This document shows positions 58,301 to 64,000 of a stretch of 64,000 bases of DNA, piece by piece (the first letter of the stretch is position 1; the number at the start of each line of letters is the position of its first letter). Made by a program: the position numbers and the translations under genes. Origin of the DNA: Cenococcum geophilum 1.58 (lineage: Eukaryota > Ascomycota > Dothideomycetes > Gloniales > Gloniaceae); contig KV748213.1 of assembly GCA_001692895.1 (NCBI GenBank), positions 1,426,001 through 1,490,000 of the forward strand. Reading direction: 5' to 3'. The notes under the pieces are model-generated. The model saw only the letters and a program-made list of their open reading frames with translations. It ran no database searches and was not told the DNA's origin.

Positions 58301-58439
58301 AAGCGAACTAGGTATTAGCTAAAGAATAAGCTAAATGTATAAGGATTAAGCAGCTAATAGTTAGGAAAAGTAGAGGCCTATAGGACTAGAGGGAGCTAGT
58401 AGTAAAGCCTTAGACCCTTAAAGGAATTTAAGGACAATA

Positions 58440-61400
58440 CCTAAATTTATAAGTTAAATGGCAAGATTAGCAGTTTGAAGCACTAATAGATAGTAGAGTA
58501 ACGCGAAACTATATCTTACTAGTAGTAGTTAAAAAAAATAGGATTACCTTATAGATAAAAGGAGTAATCTTACCTATTAGTTATAATTTTAGGAGATCTA
58601 ATAGCCTATAGAGGAGGGATTATTAATCTTAAAACAGGACCTATTTAGATAACCATTAAAGGAAGATAAATTGAGATATCTTTTAATATCCTACTATTAG
58701 GACGGGATAAGGTAGTATTAAGAATGCTTTAATTATAGGAATATAATTTAAAGATTGATTAGATTACCGGTTAAGTTAATATTAGGGATACTTAACGCTA
58801 TAAGATGCGATAATAGACCAAGTTAGTATAGTACTAAGTTAAAGCGATATATAAAGAGACTAAGCGAGGCATAAGTTACGTACTAAAGAGATACTATAAG
58901 TATGGTAGAAAACTATGGTTACTAGAAAGTAAAAAGCTATTAGATTATATAATATAGAACTATAAGATAGAGTTAGAACTAGGAATAAGTCTAAGGTTCT
59001 TTCTAACCTATAAGCTTATGGAAGAAGAGTCTAGAGCACTTAAAGAGTTTATTTAAGAAACCCTATAAAAGGGATATATTAGACTATTGTAATTATTAGC
59101 AGGTTATCTAGTACTGTTTATACCAAAAAAGAATAGCAAACTAAGGCTGTGTATTAACTATAGATAGTTAAATAGTATTACTAAAAAGGATAGGTATTCT
59201 TTACCCTTAATTAGCGAAATTTAAGATAGGATAGGCAACGCGTAGATCTTTACGAAGATAGATCTAAGATAGGCATACCATTAGATCTGGATTAAGGAAG
59301 GTAATAAATAGAAAGCAGCTTTTAGATTAAAGGAAGGACTATATAAACTATTAGTTATATAATTCGGGCTTATAAACGTACTAGCAACGTTCTAGAAGCG
59401 AATCAATAATATATTAGGAGAATACTTGGATGAGTTTGTTATAGTATGCCTTAATAACATTATTATCTACTTAATAACTAAGGAAGAATATGGGGAATAT
59501 GTTAAATAGGTTTTAAAGAGACTACAGGAAGAATAGATGCTAGTAGTAATTAAGAAATACGAGTTTTTTACCAAAAAGACCAATTTCGTTAGATTTATTA
59601 TTAAATTAGGCCAACTTAGTATAGATCTAAAAAAGATTAAGGCTATAGTAAATTAGTAAGAACTAGAGAACGTTACGTAATTAAGATTATTCCTAGGGTT
59701 TTATAATTACTATAGGAGGTTTATAGCGTAATGGTTAAAGGATATTAAACCATTTACGCAATTAATAAAGAAAGAAGAACTATAGGTATAGGGAAAGGAA
59801 CAGCGGAAATTATTTAAAAAAGTTAAAAGGTTGTTTACCTAGGAGCTAGTTCTTAAGATCTATTAACTAGAATTAAAGACGGTTGTAAAGATAGATGTAT
59901 TAGACTTTATATTAGGGGTATACTTTATACAGAAATATTAAGATAGATAGCACCTAGTAGCATACTATAGTTAGAAGATAACACTACTAGAGTTAAACTA
60001 CGACATCTATAACAAGGAGTTGTTAGGTATAGTTATAGTACTTAAAAAATAAAAAGCATTCTTATAAGGTATAGAGAAACTATTTATAGTTAAAACGGAT
60101 TATAAGAACCTAATAGGATTCCTAATAATAAAGGAACTTAACTAAAAACAGGTTAGATGGGTAGAGACGCTTATAGAATACCATTTTAAAATTTAGTATA
60201 CTAAAGGTACAAACAATATATAAGTAGACGCTCTAAGTTAAAAAGCTAAACTATAAAATAATAAAAAGCCATTAGGGGCTTTACTGCGAAAAGATATAGA
60301 CGGATTAATTAGGTATAATTATCNAAANATTATAGCAACTTANGANNAACTANANAAAGTNTATAAGNTANTAGAAAGCTTTTAGGNATAAAGAATTCTA
60401 GAAGCATAGCTAGAAGATCTATAGACGGATATATACGAAAATCGAGAAGTAAAGTATATCCTAAGAAGCATAGCAGAGCATTTTATAGAAGAATTCTATA
60501 AGGGAATAACTTAAGGGCACAACGGAGCTACAGGCTTAGTGTTAAGACTTTAAAAAAAGTATATTATTGACGGAATCTAGAATATCGTAAGAAAAGTTAT
60601 AAGAGAGTGTTTAGATTGCTAAAGGAATAAACTAACGAGGTATAAGCTATATAGAGGGCTATAACCTATTAAAATACCAGAGAGACTATAGGAGGTTATA
60701 TTATAGGACTTTATTATAAAGTTACTAAGGTTAAGAGATCCTATTACCGAATAAGACTATAACGCGATTTTAGTAATAATAGATAAGCTTATAAAGTAGG
60801 GATACTTTATAGCATGCATAGAAGAAATATTAGTAAAAGATGTTGCTAGAATCTATATTAAAGAAGTATTTATAAGACATAGAGCACTAAATAAGATTAT
60901 ATTAGATAGGGATTTAAGATTTATAGCAGTATTCTAGGAGGTATTCTTAGCGGAATAAGGAGTTAAAGCAGTAACTTCTACTATATATTATCCGCAGACA
61001 GACGGTTAAATAGAAAGATTAAATTAAACGCTAGAGTAGTATCTAAGGCATTATATTAATCACGTATAGAATAATTAGGTATTGTTATTACTAGTTATAT
61101 AGTTTATATACAATATAACACCTTAAGAGGGAATAGGCATATTACTATTTAAGGTAAATTATAGATATAAGCCAAGAATATCGTTATTATTATAGTAAGT
61201 AAAGAAAACGAGTAGCGTAGCTAAAGAAAGAATAAAGACGTTAATAAACCTTTATATAGACCTTATAGAATTAGCTAAAAAAGTATAAGAGAGAATAAAA
61301 AAGTACTATAATACTAAGAGATCTAAGGGACCAGATTTTAAGGAGGGAGATAAAGTGTGGCTACTATATAAAAATTTTAAGAGTTAATAACTAAGCAAAA

Positions 61401-61740
61401 AATTAGACTATATTAGACTAGGACCTTTTAAAATTGCATAAAGAATTTCACTGGTTACATTTAAGTTAGACCTATTAGCTAAAATAAAGATCTACCCTAT
61501 ATAGCATATTGCAATATTAGAGCCAGTATACGGGAATATTAAGCTACTGGCTTATAAAGTAGATATATATAGAGGATAAGAAGAAGACAAATGGCAAGTT
61601 TTAAAGATTATTAATTATAAGGATATTAACAACGAAATATAGTATAAGGTTAAGTAGATAGGCTATACTAAAACTACCTAGGAACTACTAGAGAATTTAA
61701 AGAATGCTATAAAAAAGGTATAGGAGTATTGGAAGAGATT
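58440..61740 (+). pseudogene. pol of gypsy element C (protease, RT, RNase H, integrase, chromodomain)
   Basis: Plus-strand motifs in order: protease ALIDSRVTRNYI and LLGRDKVVL; RT with LRLCINYR, SLPLISEI and KIDLR.AYH, and a catalytic line VCLNNIIIY for YxDDI; RNase H; integrase with GHNGATGLVLRL, an HxxxC-type zinc region, DFIIKLLRLRDP and YYPQTDG.IERLN; chromodomain IINYKDINNEI.YKVK.IGY. All Gln codons in these blocks tend to be TAG or TAA. Full pol length for the family, but not translatable. Confidence 0.9.
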
Positions 61741-62487
61741 AGGTTAGGCAGTATTAATAAAAAAGGATCGCTAAAGAACGAGTTACCTAAGGGGGATTTA
61801 AAAAGAGCAGTTGCCGAACTACTTAGATCTATTTCTTTCTCTATTAGAAAAAAACCTATTTTTTTATTACTAAGTTCCCGTAAACCTTATTCTATAAGTT
61901 TCTACTTCTTAGAATAGACCTTTTTATAAACCTTTTTAAGACGGATTAACCGAGTGGACGCCGCAAGATAAGACTTAAGGGCCCGTTATTAAGTATCGGC
62001 AGCCTTCTATTCTACATTACGAGAATAGCGTAACTCCGCTAGAGTAATAGACAGCTTATTATTTAGCCGCGTAGTAGTAGATTAAACACAAAATCCTAAG
62101 ATAAATTAATTAGGGAACTAGACGACTATTAAGAGTAATAGGTTGCGTATATTTAGTATTAGAGATAGAGCAAATGTTATAGGACGAACGAATATTCGCT
62201 TTAGTGTACTCTAAATAAGAGGATAGTTATTGTAAAGATAGACTTGCTAACGCAATATAGACTAACCCCTCTTTTAAACAACGAGAATATAGAGATAGTA
62301 TAATCTTACTAAAAGACAATATTATAGTAATAGTACGAGTACAACGAACAGTTAAGGATAAAGGAATTGCTTTAGGTATAATAAGTAAAGATATTAACTA
62401 AATTAATTAGACAGACATTATACCTCTAGTAGATAACTTAGAGATATTAAAAATCTTTAAGGATAAAGATAAAGAGGAGGGAGATGG

Positions 62488-62911
62488 TGTTATGGACGCT
62501 TTAAGTATAATGTTATAACTACTTAGGGGAGAGTTAGAAGAAGCTAGTTAGTTAATATAAATACGGTCTAAGATAAAACTAATAGAACTATGTAACGAGG
62601 AATAGTAACTAAGGTTATATAAGGTAATCTATATAATCTGTAGGATCTACGTAATCTATAATAGAGTAGATAGAGTATACGTTTATTATATATAAGAAGG
62701 ATTTTATAGGAGTACGGTTGTATATTTAAGGACCCTTAGTCCCTACCTAAATAGTTCCTTCCTTATAGTAATTCTTAGAATATAATTAGAGTTAATCTAT
62801 TAGGCAACTACTCCACCAGTTATTATTATATTGTTAACTTTAACTTACATTACCTATACACCTAGCTTATTAACGAGCCTATCGTAGTTCCTGCTATAAG
62901 GTTCCGTTATA
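62488..62911 (+). repeat. 3' LTR of gypsy element C
   Basis: 424 bp; followed by TTGCT, the second copy of the target duplication. Confidence 0.92.
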
Positions 62912-63700
62912 TTGCTGCTAGTTTAGTAAAAAGAATATTCTAGCACTAGCATTAGCTTTATACTTCGGGTAATAATAAGCTTACGTACTTCTTTTACCAT
63001 AGCTTTAAACAAAATACTAACTTCTTGATATAATTCTATATAAGCTCCAATTAAATGCTTACTTAGGTTCTTTTCGAAGAGATGTGTTCTTATTAGTAGA
63101 GATTGCTAAGAATAGGGATCCTCTACGCGTGTAATAAGACGAACTTCTAATAGGTCAATTAATACTCCTAGCTTGCTCTCTATGGTATCTTATTAGTATT
63201 AAGCAAATTCTGTTATCTATAAGGGCGTAGATCTTACTAATATGCTCTAAAAGCTTTTTATAGCATTCCGTCCTCTATCTAGCACGATCTAGGTTACTTA
63301 GTTAAGGTAAAGCATTTTTTTTTAATAGTTGGGTATGTTTATAATTGAACTTGCCTTAATCGTTTATATAGCTTGAATTAATAAAGCATCGCTTTACGGG
63401 TCCCTCTTTAGACTATCTATTTTTATAGGGATCCCTTTCTAGCTCCCTTTATATAGCGAGTGTTAATAAAGTTACACAAATTTAGAAGAGCGAAGGTATA
63501 CCATCTAATAGGAGATTATAGCATAGCCTCTGAATAACTATAGGGACCTAATGTAGCTCCCTCGCCTGATTTATTAGGGGCAAAGTAATCGCTGCTATTT
63601 AGGCTTTATATTGGTTGTGGTTTTTTATAAGCGATAATATGTTGCAGAGTAAATGCCAATTACCAAAGCCTGATTCTACGAAGATTGGCAAATATTGCTT
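62912..63700 (-). pseudogene. Displaced 5' part of the coiled-coil protein relic
   Basis: Minus-strand frames here read LLIRTHLFEKNLSKHLIGAY, IELYQEVSILFKAMVKEVRK and, in a neighbouring frame, NILFTKLAAN, which joins the 54947 part across gypsy C. RIP-type stops and at least one frame change are present. Upstream limits are unclear and the family was not recognised. Confidence 0.5.
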
Positions 63701-63849
63701 GAGTTTAAGGCGTGTTTGTTTAAATTCTGTATTTATAATTTTATAAAAAAAGTTGTGATAACATGCGGAACGTTAATCCCCCAACGTAAATTTTAACTTA
63801 AGTTTATAAGTAATAAGCTAATTAATTTTAGAGCTTTATTATATAGACT

Positions 63850-64000
63850 TTAATTAATATATATAGAGATAAGGTTTTCTAGGGGGAGACTCCCTGGGAC
63901 CCCCCTATATAGAGCTTTTGCTTAATTTAGAAGTAGTAGTAAGATTAAGGCGCCTTAGTTACTGCTAGGTAAGGATCTACTATAGTAACCAAGGCGCCCT
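63850..64000 (-). repeat. Dispersed repeat R, copy 3 (inverted, cut by window end)
   Basis: Reverse complement of the 12.3 and 13.5 kb copies: GGTTTTCTAGGGGGAGAC, AGTAGTAGTAAGATTAAGG and a hairpin GGCGCCTTAGTTAC..GTAACCAAGGCGCC at the window edge. This copy is less RIP-mutated in its hairpin. Confidence 0.7.

Larger units (their letters stand above)
54948..62911 (+). mobile_element. Gypsy element C (Ty3/gypsy, chromodomain type), RIP-inactivated
   Basis: Two 424-bp LTRs (54948-55371 and 62488-62911), ends TGTTACGG..CCGTTATA (from TTACA), are flanked by identical TTGCT (54943-54947 and 62912-62916). Plus-strand order: gag-like region (about 55400-56900), protease with ALIDSRVTRNYI (about 58480, from DSGA), RT (about 58980-59680), RNase H (about 59880-60250), integrase (about 60430-61330) and chromodomain (about 61560-61735). 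Stops at Gln codons are dense. The left LTR is less mutated than the right. N bases are scattered at 60324-60388. Confidence 0.93.

Noticed and set aside
1-64000. Secondary-metabolite gene cluster or rRNA genes
   Set aside because: No PKS, NRPS, terpene or rRNA signatures were seen anywhere in the window.

Overview
The window is nuclear DNA of a filamentous ascomycete (Pezizomycotina). Evidence: short GT..AG introns of about 50-60 bp with a CTAAC branch site in a phosphate-transporter gene, several chromodomain-bearing Ty3/gypsy elements, a Tad-like LINE, a pogo-type transposase, and pervasive repeat-induced point mutation (RIP). In the RIP-affected stretches CpA and TpG are depleted, TpA is enriched, and old reading frames survive with Gln (and sometimes Trp) codons turned into TAG or TAA. 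A leotiomycete-like fungus is a guess; the sequence does not fix the genus.

Layout. 1-2057: a (TAGG)n microsatellite and RIP-degraded DNA. 2058-4548: a complete non-autonomous LTR retrotransposon (LTRs 2063-2325 and 4283-4543, target duplication CTTAT). 5531-11884: RIP-dead gypsy element A on the minus strand. 11885-13758: degenerate tandem and hairpin repeats. 13759-27319: gypsy element B on the minus strand, carrying an antisense Cys-rich ORF and split inside its reverse transcriptase by a plus-strand LINE (18966-24815, 16-bp target duplication). 27320-31750: RIP-mutated relics, including an F-box/ankyrin pseudogene and an unidentified minus-strand pseudogene.

33331-39744 is a DNA transposon with perfect 21-bp terminal inverted repeats and a 9-bp target duplication with two transition differences. 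It holds two convergent RIP-dead genes: a RecQ-like helicase (plus) and a DUF6589-like protein (minus). Less mutated DNA at 39754-43410 holds a 72-bp minisatellite and a forkhead-like/C2H2/retropepsin gene with one in-frame stop.

43420-49379 is a second DNA transposon, MULE-like by its 9-bp target duplication and terminal inverted repeats. It carries two convergent multi-exon genes. At least 17 short introns across the two genes are recognisably related to each other in sequence, which looks like introner-like intron multiplication inside a transposon. This is the most unusual signal in the window.

49380-54130 is a healthy host island with the only clearly intact gene, a five-exon Na+/phosphate symporter of the Pho89/pho-4 type (50048-52132, minus), plus a broken pogo-type DDE transposase (53204-54540). 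Gypsy element C (54948-62911, plus, TSD TTGCT) then interrupts a degraded coiled-coil gene whose other part resumes at 62912. The window ends in another copy of the hairpin repeat seen at 12.3 and 13.5 kb.

In functional terms, one phosphate transporter and perhaps the retropepsin-fold gene are cellular; nearly everything else is layered, RIP-silenced mobile DNA. The insertion order can be read from nested target duplications. Boundaries given with target duplications were read base by base; domain boundaries inside RIP-dead elements are approximate.
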